In this document: piece after piece, positions 26,065 to 33,236 of the stretch
How the letters are laid out: every line of letters begins with the position of its first letter
Position numbering within the stretch: position 1 is the stretch's first letter
Assembly: GCF_003002065.1 (NCBI RefSeq)
Contig: NZ_PVZG01000004.1
Span: forward strand, 432,244-496,243
DNA: 64,000 nucleotides
Source: Pseudosporangium ferrugineum
GTDB lineage: Bacteria > Actinomycetota > Actinomycetes > Mycobacteriales > Micromonosporaceae
Reading direction: 5' to 3'
Notes under the pieces: model-generated
The model's input: only the letters and a program-made list of their open reading frames with translations
What the model was told of the DNA's origin: nothing
Databases searched by the model: none
Program-made: the position numbers and the translations under genes

Positions 26065-26531
26065 TCACGTTCGCAGCGTCTTGGCGGCTCCTCCGTGAAC
26101 GACGAGCGCATAGATGGCGATGATGTCGAAAGACACGGCCAGGAAGGTCCAGAACGGGTAGGCCGCCACGAATCCCATGTTCACCAGCGCGTTCACCGAA
26201 GCGGACAGCACGCCGATCGTCCGTCCCCAGCCGTAGCCGGTCAGCACGCCGTAGGCCCCGGCGAGCAGCGCGGCGCCCAGCACCAGCAGCGCCGTCCCCC
26301 ACGCCGCATAGCCGGCATCGACCGTCAGCCGGCCGGTGCCTGGTAGAAGTCCTCGTTCAGCAGCGCGACGAAGCCCTGGGCAATGGTGATCAGACCGGCG
26401 GAGACCATGATGATGCTGATGAACAGGATCCACCCCAGCCACGCGGTGGCTCCGGGCAGCCAACGGTGCGGACGGTGCGGAGTGGGCCGGCAGATGTCGC
26501 GCGACGGGAGGGGCCGCCGATCCGATGCCAT
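26065..26531 (-). pseudogene. DUF7144 family membrane protein, frameshifted
   Basis: Two frames together reproduce a DUF7144 protein. From ATG 26531 the first frame gives WLGWILFISIIMVSAGLITI and FVALLNEDFYQAPAG, then a stop at 26325. The neighbouring frame continues RLTVDAGYAAWGTALLVLG and runs to the family's final helix (FDIIAIYALVVHGG) at 26065. The span is 467 bp; adding one base near 26336-26345 gives 155 residues, almost exactly the length of the intact paralog at 17512-17982. Either the gene is recently inactivated or one G is missing from the assembly. Confidence 0.7.
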
Positions 26532-26606
26532 GGTGTCCTCCGCTCATGTCATGTCGGGCCGCTGCCCGATCGCGCCGAGCCTGCTCGCAGTTCCGGGCCG
26601 CAGGCC

Positions 26607-26623
26607 TCATCCGGGCGGGGTGA
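26607..26623. promoter_or_regulatory. 17-bp palindromic box upstream of DUF7144 gene
   Basis: TCATCC-N5-GGGTGA, a near-perfect copy, 75 bp before the start at 26531. Confidence 0.5.
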
Positions 26624-26660
26624 AGGTCGCCGGGTCGCGCGACGCCCGGAAACCACGCAG

Positions 26661-26677
26661 CCATCCGAGCGGGATGA
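26661..26677. promoter_or_regulatory. 17-bp palindromic box, possibly driving rightward transcript
   Basis: CCATCC-N5-GGATGA. Its target is unclear: 74 bp before an ATG at 26752 and 269 bp before the GTG at 26947. Confidence 0.45.
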
Positions 26678-26860
26678 GGCGCCGGCGAGCCTGCGATGGC
26701 TGACTGAAGGGGACGCCGGCGACCACGATCCGTGGCGCGGACGCCGGGCAGATGTGGGGGCAGTGCACGGCGTCCCCGGAGGCGCGCCGGTTCGTAGTCA
26801 GCGGCGGGCCTCTGGATCGAGGTTCGGGTGTGAGTGGAGGGCGCACCCTTGACCGGCTGG

Positions 26861-26889
26861 ATGCCGGCCCGCCGTGGGCGGGCCGGCAT
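26861..26889 (+). terminator. Hairpin sharing core with 682-711
   Basis: Perfect 13-bp stem (ATGCCGGCCCGCC / GGCGGGCCGGCAT) with a 3-base loop. The stem is the same as that of the terminator-like hairpin at 682-711. No long gene ends just before it on either strand. Confidence 0.4.
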
Positions 26890-26946
26890 CGCCCCGGGCA
26901 CATCCGGCACGCTCCTGAGTCGCCATGGTGGCGCGCCCCCAGTACG

Positions 26947-27291
26947 GTGACTCACGTGTACTCGTCCGGTGAACGGTGCCCTGCACGGATCGACCTCAGC
27001 GACTCCCAGATCCAGTGGCTCAGACGACGTACGTATGCGACCCACCAGGTTCGCCGCCATCACGAGTGCCGCCTCGAGTTCCGTCACGACGGTCCCCACG
27101 GCGACCTGGGCCAGCAGAGCGGCGAGATCGACTGGTGGGTCCGGTGGACGTTCACCTCGTCCGCGGTGGAGCAGGCCGGGGCCTGTGCCGCGGTGTGTGA
27201 CAAGCCGGGCGAACCGGAGTCGGACGACATCACCTGTCTGCTGTTCGAAGGGCATCCCGGGCGGCACTCGTTCGACCTCGACCAGTCGTAG
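26947..27291 (+). CDS. Hypothetical Cys/His protein with duplicated C-H-G-H motif
   Basis: 114 residues from a GTG with no ribosome binding site, possibly leaderless; an in-frame ATG at 26752 would add 65 low-complexity residues. Two copies of a Cys-His motif are visible: ECRLEFRHDGPHGDL (about 40-54) and TCLLFEGHPGRHSFDL (about 96-111), each C-x5-6-H-x-G-x-H. Between them are WWVRWTFTS and a Cys pair (ACAAVCD). The motif pairs suggest metal binding or a small beta domain. No family name can be given. Confidence 0.5.
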   Translation: MTHVYSSGERCPARIDLSDSQIQWLRRRTYATHQVRRHHECRLEFRHDGPHGDLGQQSGEIDWWVRWTFTSSAVEQAGACAAVCDKPGEPESDDITCLLFEGHPGRHSFDLDQS

Positions 27292-27321
27292 CACCCGCCG
27301 ATCTCCTGGCCGCCCCGCGGC

Positions 27322-28578
27322 TCACGCGCGAGGGAGCCCCGAAGACACCCGCGCGAGCGTCCGGAAGAGCGGATACCCGCACAACACACCGAGCGCGACA
27401 GCCACCATCGAGCCGACCGCGCCGAGCAGGTCCTCGGCTCCCCGCACGACGTCCCGGCTCAGGTACTCGGTCATGCCGATCAGGCTCAGAGCACCCGGCA
27501 CGAGCAACCAGAATCCCGGCAGGAAAGACACCAGGGCGGGTGGTCCGGACGGGAGGAGCTCCACCGTGTACGCGACGACGGTCAGGGTGACGGCGCCGAC
27601 GAATCCGCTGAGATAACCACCCAGCATGAGACCACCGAGGTATTGGCCGATCCAGCCGGCGTAGAGCACGAGGCACAGCCAGCCCAGCGAGCGTCGCGGA
27701 CCGCTGTGCAGGAGATAGCTGCCGATACCGACGATGAAGGCGCCGAGCCAGGGCGCCGCCGCGCCGGCCACGCCGGCCGTAGCTCTCGCACCGAGGTTCG
27801 CCGGCGGTATGCCCACAGCCTGCGCCGCACCGAGGATGCCGAAGGTGAGCAGCAGCAACTGCAGGAAGCCGGTCACGAGGCGGCTGGAGCCCGTGATCAT
27901 CTCGGCGGCGGAGATCTCGATCACCGCCATGGTGAGCGTCGCACCGGGCAGGAAGGTGACCAGCGGTGCCACCATCGCCCGCAGATCCGAGCCGGCCCAC
28001 CCGGGGCCGGCCAGCAGGAAGGTGAGCGCGGCGACCGAGAACGCCGCGATGACGGGCATGAGCATCTGTAGCCCGGTGAAGCGTGCGCCGGCCAGCCTGA
28101 GCAGGCCGACCAGCACACCGAACAACCCGGCGAGGATCAGGTCGCCCCACGTCGGATGCAGGATCAGGCAGATGCCCACGGTCAGTACGGCATGGCCGAG
28201 AACTCGGACGGTCACCCCGAAACGCGGCGGCATGTCGATGACGGCCTGCACTTGACGGCTGCCCTGATCGGGCGGCAGCCCACCTTGCTCCGCCGAGCGC
28301 AACACCTCGAAGAGAGCCGCGGTCTGATCGAGCCGCAGACCGCCACGCAGCTGCCTGGTCGGCTCGAGAGTCGCCGGACGCCCGGGCCGCAATGCCACCA
28401 CCACATACGTGGGCAGGACGCTGACCCGTGCCTGCGGCGCACCGTACGCCGCGGCGACCCGGCACAGGCGCTCCTCGATCCGGTTGACGGCCTCCCCGGC
28501 GGCGGTCAGCGCGCTACCGAGGAAGAGCAGAAACTGCTGCAGGTCCTCGGCCTCGCCGACCACGCGGTCCGTCCTCAC
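27322..28578 (-). CDS. ThrE-like threonine/serine exporter family protein
   Basis: 418 residues. The N-terminal DUF1212-type domain includes AAGEAVNRIEERLCRVAAAYG, then about ten helices in two sets, with the LVTFLPGATLTMAVIEIS segment typical of ThrE. The second part (LLPSGPPALVSFLPGFWLLVPGA) matches the fused DUF3815-like domain found in actinobacterial ThrE. Members export threonine and serine; the substrate here is inferred. The start is a GTG at 28578 with little ribosome binding site. A box lies 36 bp upstream. Confidence 0.8.
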   Translation of the reverse strand: MRTDRVVGEAEDLQQFLLFLGSALTAAGEAVNRIEERLCRVAAAYGAPQARVSVLPTYVVVALRPGRPATLEPTRQLRGGLRLDQTAALFEVLRSAEQGGLPPDQGSRQVQAVIDMPPRFGVTVRVLGHAVLTVGICLILHPTWGDLILAGLFGVLVGLLRLAGARFTGLQMLMPVIAAFSVAALTFLLAGPGWAGSDLRAMVAPLVTFLPGATLTMAVIEISAAEMITGSSRLVTGFLQLLLLTFGILGAAQAVGIPPANLGARATAGVAGAAAPWLGAFIVGIGSYLLHSGPRRSLGWLCLVLYAGWIGQYLGGLMLGGYLSGFVGAVTLTVVAYTVELLPSGPPALVSFLPGFWLLVPGALSLIGMTEYLSRDVVRGAEDLLGAVGSMVAVALGVLCGYPLFRTLARVSSGLPRA

Positions 28579-28614
28579 GGGAACGGACGCTAACTCCGCG
28601 CAGCCGGGCGGGCT

Positions 28615-28631
28615 TCACCCCGCGGGGATGA
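28615..28631. promoter_or_regulatory. 17-bp palindromic box upstream of ThrE-like gene
   Basis: TCACCC-N5-GGATGA; with flanking bases it is a near-perfect TTCACCCCGCGGGGATGAA palindrome, 36 bp before the start at 28578. Confidence 0.55.
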
Positions 28632-28662
28632 ACCGTCCGCGGGGCGTCACTGCCGGACGGGT

Positions 28663-28679
28663 TCATTCCCGGCGGGTGA
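28663..28679. promoter_or_regulatory. 17-bp palindromic box upstream of MFS gene
   Basis: TCATTC-N5-GGGTGA, 68 bp before the start at 28748. Confidence 0.5.
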
Positions 28680-28747
28680 GGGCGGGCACAGCCCGCGGTT
28701 GTCAGGCTCGAGCCGGAGCGCCTGACGGCGTCGCGGAAGGGGTGGCC

Positions 28748-30238
28748 ATGTCCGGCACAGCTGCACACGAACGGGCCGCGGGCCGCGGGGTGTTACTCGC
28801 TGCCTGCGTGTCAGCGCTGGTGGTCAACGCCAACACGTCCGCGGTAACGATCCTGCTGCCCGCGATCAGCAGCGACCTGGGCGCCACGGTCTTCCAGCTG
28901 CAATGGGCGGTGACCGGGTACATGCTCGTCGGCGCCGCGGTCATCGTGACCGCCGGAGCGATGGGTGACGTCTTCGGACGGAGGCGGATCTTCGTCGGCG
29001 GTCTTGTCCTGTTCGTCGCCTCCTGCGTGCTCATCGCCCTGTCCGGCAGCGGCGCCGGGGTGATCGCCGGCCGGATGGTGCAGGGGGCGGCCGGGTCCAG
29101 CATCCTCGCGTGCGGCATGAGTCTGCTGTCGGTCGCCGCATCCGGTGCCGCCCAGATGCGGGCGATCACGATGTGGGGTGCGGCATCCGCGGTCGGCGCG
29201 GCCGCCGGGCCGCTGATCGGAGGACTGCTGGCCGACACGACCGGCTGGCAGGGGCTCTTCTGGATCGACGCCGCCATCGCTGCCGCCTGCATCCCTCTGA
29301 CCCTGCGCGCCGTCCAGGAATCGCGGGACCCGGGACGTTCCCGGTCCATCGACGTACTGGGTACGGTCCTCATCGCCGTCGCCCTGGTGCCTCTCGTCCT
29401 CGCCCTGAGCAAGGGCACCGACTGGGGCTGGTTCTCGATATCCACCGTCTTCTGCCTGGAGCTCTCGGTGCTGGGCGCGGTGGGCTTCGTCACCGTCGAG
29501 CGCCGGGCCGCCTCGCCCCTGGTCGATCTGAGGCTGCTGCGCAACCGGGTCGTGGTCGGCTCGACCGTCGCCATCCTGCTGGTGGCCGGCGCGATCAACG
29601 CCCTGATGTATCTCCTCAGCCTCTACTTCCAGGATCCTGCCGTATTCGGCATGAGCGCGCTGCAGGCCGGATTCGCCACCCTGCCCGCCGCCGCGGCGAT
29701 GATCGCGGTGACCCCGCTGATCACGCCGCTGGCGGTGCGGATCGGCTCGCGGCAGGCGGTAGCGCTGGGCTTCGGCCTCGCCGCGCTCGGCTTCGCCGCG
29801 CTCGCCTTCCTCACGGTCTCGTGGACGTACGCCGCCTTCGTCCTGCCACTCGCCGTCATCGCGACCGGGCTGGGCCTGGCCAACGGACCGGCATCGTCGG
29901 CGTCCACCTCCGCCGTGTCGCCCGAGGAGGCCGGTCAGGCCTCGGGCATCTCCAACATGGCCCGGTACGTCGGCGGGTCGCTGGCGGTTGCCGCGGTGGC
30001 CACCATATCCACGGCGGTGTCGGCCTCGCACTCCGCGGGAGGCGCACCGGCCGCCGATGGGCTCGCCGCGGGCCTGGCTCGCTCGGCGCTGCTTCTCGCC
30101 GTCATGTCGGCCACGGGGATCGCCCTCGCCCTGCTGATGGGACGGCACCGGGGCGAGCCGTCGTCCGCCCTTCTCCGCTCCGCCGCCTCGGCGGCGGCCA
30201 GTCACACCATTCCGACACAGCCGCCGGTGTGCCGCTGA
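28748..30238 (+). CDS. MFS transporter, DHA2 (14-TM) drug-efflux type
   Basis: 496 residues with about 14 helices. The early motif LQWAVTGYMLVGAAVIVTAG and the loop GAMGDVFGRRRIFVGGL (motif A, G-x3-D-x2-G-R-R-R) mark a drug:H+ antiporter of the EmrB/QacA group; motif C-like GAAAGPLIGGLLAD follows. It may export toxic compounds or lipids under stress. GGAAGGGGTGGCC precedes the ATG at 28748. It is divergent from the ThrE-like gene, with one box for each. Confidence 0.85.
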   Translation: MSGTAAHERAAGRGVLLAACVSALVVNANTSAVTILLPAISSDLGATVFQLQWAVTGYMLVGAAVIVTAGAMGDVFGRRRIFVGGLVLFVASCVLIALSGSGAGVIAGRMVQGAAGSSILACGMSLLSVAASGAAQMRAITMWGAASAVGAAAGPLIGGLLADTTGWQGLFWIDAAIAAACIPLTLRAVQESRDPGRSRSIDVLGTVLIAVALVPLVLALSKGTDWGWFSISTVFCLELSVLGAVGFVTVERRAASPLVDLRLLRNRVVVGSTVAILLVAGAINALMYLLSLYFQDPAVFGMSALQAGFATLPAAAAMIAVTPLITPLAVRIGSRQAVALGFGLAALGFAALAFLTVSWTYAAFVLPLAVIATGLGLANGPASSASTSAVSPEEAGQASGISNMARYVGGSLAVAAVATISTAVSASHSAGGAPAADGLAAGLARSALLLAVMSATGIALALLMGRHRGEPSSALLRSAASAAASHTIPTQPPVCR

Positions 30239-30275
30239 GGCAGGCGCCGCGCCGGCCGAAGGAGGCGCTTCGGCG

Positions 30276-31394
30276 ATGACGACCATCATGTCCAGGACGA
30301 ACAGCCACGCGCGACGCATGGAGCGCGCGGTCGAGCAAGCCACCGAGGCCGGGCTCAGCGGGGTGCTGGTGACTCCCGGGCCCGACCTCACCTACCTCAG
30401 CGGGTACCAGCCGACCGCTGTGACCGAGCGGATGACCCTGCTGATCCTGGACGCCGCCAGGGAACCGGTCCTGCTGGTCCCCGCACTCGAGCGTCCCGAT
30501 GCGGAACCGGCGGCCGGCGCCGCCGGCGTCTCGCTCGTCGACTGGGCCGACGGAGAGGATCCGTACACCGCCGTGGCGCCCCTGATCGACCCGCTCGGCC
30601 ACTACGCGATGTCCGACTCCGCGTGGGCCATGCACCTGCTCGGCCTGCAGCGGGTGGTGCCCGGGGCCCACTACAGCTCCATGACCGGAGCGCTGCCGAT
30701 GCTGCGGGCGGTCAAGGACCCCGGCGAGATCGACCGGCTCTCCGCGGCCGGAGCGGCGGCGGACGCCGCGTACGAGGAGATCGTGTGCGTACCCTTCGCC
30801 GGCCGTACCGAGCGGGAGATCGGCGCCGACCTGGCCGGTCTCCTCCGGCAGCACGGGCACTCCCAGGTGGACTTCACCATCGTCGGATCCGGGCCGAACG
30901 GCGCCAACCCCCATCACGAGATGGGTGAGCGGGTCGTCCGGTACGGGGACATGGTGATCCTGGACTTCGGTGGCCTGTGCCAGGGCTACGGTTCCGACAC
31001 GACCCGGACAGTGCACGTCGGGCCGGCGACCGACGAGGAGCGCACGGTCTTCGACGTGGTGCGCCGGGCCCAGCAGGCGGCTTTCGAGGCGGTCCGCCCG
31101 GGCGTCGCCTGCCAGGAGATCGACCGGGTCGCACGACAGGTGATCGGTGACGCGGGCTACGGCAGGTACTTCATCCACCGTACCGGGCACGGCATCGGGC
31201 TGACCACGCACGAACCGCCGTACCTGGTGCAGGGCGAGACCCAGCCGCTGGTAACCGGCATGTGCTTCTCCATCGAGCCCGGCGTCTACCTGCCCGGCCG
31301 GTTCGGCGTCCGGATCGAGGACATCGTGACAGTCACGGAGGACGGTGGACGCCGGCTCAACAACACCCGGCACCGGATGCACCTGGTCTCCTGA
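30276..31394 (+). CDS. M24 family Xaa-Pro dipeptidase-like metallopeptidase
   Basis: 372 residues. A creatinase-like N-terminal domain (about 1-140) precedes a pita-bread metallopeptidase domain. Metal ligands are visible: Asp230 (VILDFGG), Asp241 (GSDTTRT), His305 (HRTGHGIG), Glu334 (SIEPGVY) and Glu348 (VRIEDIV). This supports hydrolysis of X-Pro bonds in small peptides, probably in the cytoplasm. GGAGG lies about 10 bases before the ATG at 30276; a second ATG four codons on is possible. It converges on an M20 dipeptidase, across a strong shared terminator. Confidence 0.9.
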   Translation: MTTIMSRTNSHARRMERAVEQATEAGLSGVLVTPGPDLTYLSGYQPTAVTERMTLLILDAAREPVLLVPALERPDAEPAAGAAGVSLVDWADGEDPYTAVAPLIDPLGHYAMSDSAWAMHLLGLQRVVPGAHYSSMTGALPMLRAVKDPGEIDRLSAAGAAADAAYEEIVCVPFAGRTEREIGADLAGLLRQHGHSQVDFTIVGSGPNGANPHHEMGERVVRYGDMVILDFGGLCQGYGSDTTRTVHVGPATDEERTVFDVVRRAQQAAFEAVRPGVACQEIDRVARQVIGDAGYGRYFIHRTGHGIGLTTHEPPYLVQGETQPLVTGMCFSIEPGVYLPGRFGVRIEDIVTVTEDGGRRLNNTRHRMHLVS

Positions 31395-31397
31395 ACA

Positions 31398-31442
31398 GCG
31401 GGGCGGGGCGGCGCACGCGGTTCTGCCGCCGCCCCGCCCCGC
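31398..31442. terminator. Bidirectional terminator between M24 and M20 genes
   Basis: Inverted repeat with a perfect 16-bp stem, GCGGGGCGGGGCGGCG at 31398-31413 and its complement at 31427-31442, with a 13-base loop. It fills the 52-bp gap between the two convergent genes. Confidence 0.65.
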
Positions 31443-31446
31443 CGCC

Positions 31447-32787
31447 TCAGCACCCGGCGTACCTCTGCAGGAACAGCGCCTCGGTCAGCGCCATCCCGGC
31501 GATCTCGCCGGGATGGACACTCTCGTTCGGCGCGTGCATGCGACACAACGGATCCTCGACGCCCATCAGGATGATCTCGGCTTCCGGGTACGTGTCCGCG
31601 AACACCGTGCACAGTGGAATCGATCCGCCCTGCCCCAGAGCCGTCATCGGGCGGCCGAAGGCGTCGCGCATGGCAGCGGCCATGGCCGTGTACGCCGGCC
31701 CACCGGTACGGGCCCGGAACGGTTGCCCGACCGCCTCCTGCTCGACCGTCACGTGCACGCCCCACGGCGCCGCGGCCTGCAGGTGGCCGGCCAGGGCCTC
31801 GTACGCCTTGCCCGGATCCAGCCCCGGAGGGACGCGGAGGTTGAGCCGGGCCCGGGCATGCGGCTGGATCGCCGCGGCCGAGCCCACCACCGGCGGGCAG
31901 TCGATGCCCAGCACACTGATCGCCGGGCGGGCCCAGATCATGTCCGGCACGGAACCGTCTCCGAGCAGCGACACCCCATCGAGCAGCCCGGCGTCGGCAC
32001 GGAACCGCTCCGCGGGGTAGTCCTCGCCGTACCAGGTCTGTGCGTTGTCCAGGCCGGCGATCGTGGTGTTGCCGGCGTCGTCGCGCAGGGTGGCCAGGAT
32101 CCGCACGAGGGCGGCGAGCGCGTCCGGCGCGGCTCCGCCGAACATGCCCGAATGCAACTCGGAGCCGAGTGCCTCGACACCGACGACCACGTTCACCATT
32201 CCTCGCAGGCTCACTGTGACGGCCGGCGAGCCGACGGCGGCATTGCCCGTGTCGCACACCAGGATGGCGTCGGCGCGCAGCAGATCGGCGTTGCGCGGGA
32301 CGAAGTCCTCCAGCCCGCCGGTGCCCTGCTCCTCGGAGCCCTCCACGATGAGCTTCAGGTTCGCCGGAATCCCGTCGCCGAGTGCGCGCAGCGCCGTCAG
32401 GTGCGCGACGATGTTGCCCTTGCAGTCGGCGGCGCCGCGCCCGTACCAGCGCCCGGCGACCTCGGTCAGGGTGAACGGAGGCGTGCGCCAGGCCTCGGTG
32501 TCCAGGGGCGGCTGGACGTCGTAATGCGCGTACAGCAGCACGGTCGGCGCGCCGGGGTCGAGGGCCGGTCGTGCGCCGTAGACCGCACGGCTCCCGTCCG
32601 CTGTCTCTTCGAGCCGCAGGTCGGTGAAGCCGACCTCGGCGAATCGGTCCCGCACCCAGTTCGCCGCCCGCTCGCACATCTCGGGCGGGAATTGGCGCGG
32701 GTCCGCGACCGAGGGAATGGCGACGAGCTCGGCCAGGTCGGCCCGGGCCCGGCCCATCAGTGCGTTGATGCGCTCCCGCAGGTCCAT
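31447..32787 (-). CDS. M20 family dipeptidase
   Basis: 446 residues of the M20 (CNDP/PepV-like) dizinc peptidase family. Catalytic motifs: LLYAHYDVQPP (His ligand and Asp), RGAADCKGN (bridging Asp), IVEGSEEQGTGG (Glu pair), ILVCDTGN and MHAPNESVHPGE (last His). An internal dimerisation domain carries GSELHSGMFGG. It likely cleaves dipeptides. ATG 32787 was chosen; a GTG at 32796 that overlaps the upstream stop (GTGA) is an alternative. It is last in an operon after an APC permease and a small membrane protein. Confidence 0.9.
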   Translation of the reverse strand: MDLRERINALMGRARADLAELVAIPSVADPRQFPPEMCERAANWVRDRFAEVGFTDLRLEETADGSRAVYGARPALDPGAPTVLLYAHYDVQPPLDTEAWRTPPFTLTEVAGRWYGRGAADCKGNIVAHLTALRALGDGIPANLKLIVEGSEEQGTGGLEDFVPRNADLLRADAILVCDTGNAAVGSPAVTVSLRGMVNVVVGVEALGSELHSGMFGGAAPDALAALVRILATLRDDAGNTTIAGLDNAQTWYGEDYPAERFRADAGLLDGVSLLGDGSVPDMIWARPAISVLGIDCPPVVGSAAAIQPHARARLNLRVPPGLDPGKAYEALAGHLQAAAPWGVHVTVEQEAVGQPFRARTGGPAYTAMAAAMRDAFGRPMTALGQGGSIPLCTVFADTYPEAEIILMGVEDPLCRMHAPNESVHPGEIAGMALTEALFLQRYAGC

Positions 32788-32792
32788 CCGGC

Positions 32793-33236
32793 TCACCCCC
32801 GCGCCACATCGGCGTACTTGAGGTCGTTCGCCACCTCGGCGAAGTCCTCCAGCTGCTCCGGGCAGTACACCTTGATCGCCAGAAGCTGCCCCTTGAGGAC
32901 GTTGTTGTCGGCGATCACCGGCCGGGCGCCCGGACCGCCGGCGCCGTTGGTCAGCGTCCCGTACAGCACCGCGCGGCGCAGGCCGGCCGACGGGTCGTCG
33001 CACAGGGCTCCCCCGTCGTCGCCGAGCACCCGGACGATCTGCTCCTGGGTGGGTGTGCGCAGACCGTTCGCCGTCAGCTCCGCGATGTACTGGTCCGCTT
33101 TCGCCCGGGCCTGAGCGTCCGACCGTGCCGAGCGGAAGGTGAGCAGGGCGACGCCGGACAGGATCAGGAAGATCACACCGAGCACCACGTATGTGGTCAG
33201 CCGGGTCCGGCGGGAATCGTCGACGGTGGCTCTCAT
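32793..33236 (-). CDS. Small single-pass membrane protein
   Basis: 147 residues, family not recognised. One N-terminal helix (LTTYVVLGVIFLILSGVALL) anchors an external or cytoplasmic domain with two Cys (ALCDDPS and KVYCPEQ) that could form a disulfide. ATGA overlap with the APC permease upstream and tight spacing to the M20 peptidase downstream place it in a three-gene peptide/amino-acid operon; a permease accessory role is inferred from this position only. Confidence 0.65.
   Translation of the reverse strand: MRATVDDSRRTRLTTYVVLGVIFLILSGVALLTFRSARSDAQARAKADQYIAELTANGLRTPTQEQIVRVLGDDGGALCDDPSAGLRRAVLYGTLTNGAGGPGARPVIADNNVLKGQLLAIKVYCPEQLEDFAEVANDLKYADVARG

Larger units (their letters stand above)
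26532..26946. other. Long intergenic region with two boxes and a hairpin
   Basis: 415 bp upstream of the DUF7144 gene and of the gene at 26947. It holds two 17-bp boxes and the hairpin at 26861-26889. Box 26661-26677 has no convincing gene at its usual spacing. An ATG at 26752 lies 74 bp downstream and is in frame with the 26947 gene, and a 32-codon GTG ORF spans 26754-26852. A short non-coding RNA ending at the hairpin is another possibility. Confidence 0.4.

Noticed and set aside
26752..26946. Extension of the 26947 gene to ATG 26752
   Set aside because: Extra residues are low-complexity and cross the hairpin. It remains possible because box spacing would fit, so the shorter form was chosen with reservation.
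31345..33114. Long + strand frame opposite the M20 peptidase
   Set aside because: High-GC antisense frame; the minus strand encodes a well-supported M20 peptidase with all metal ligands.
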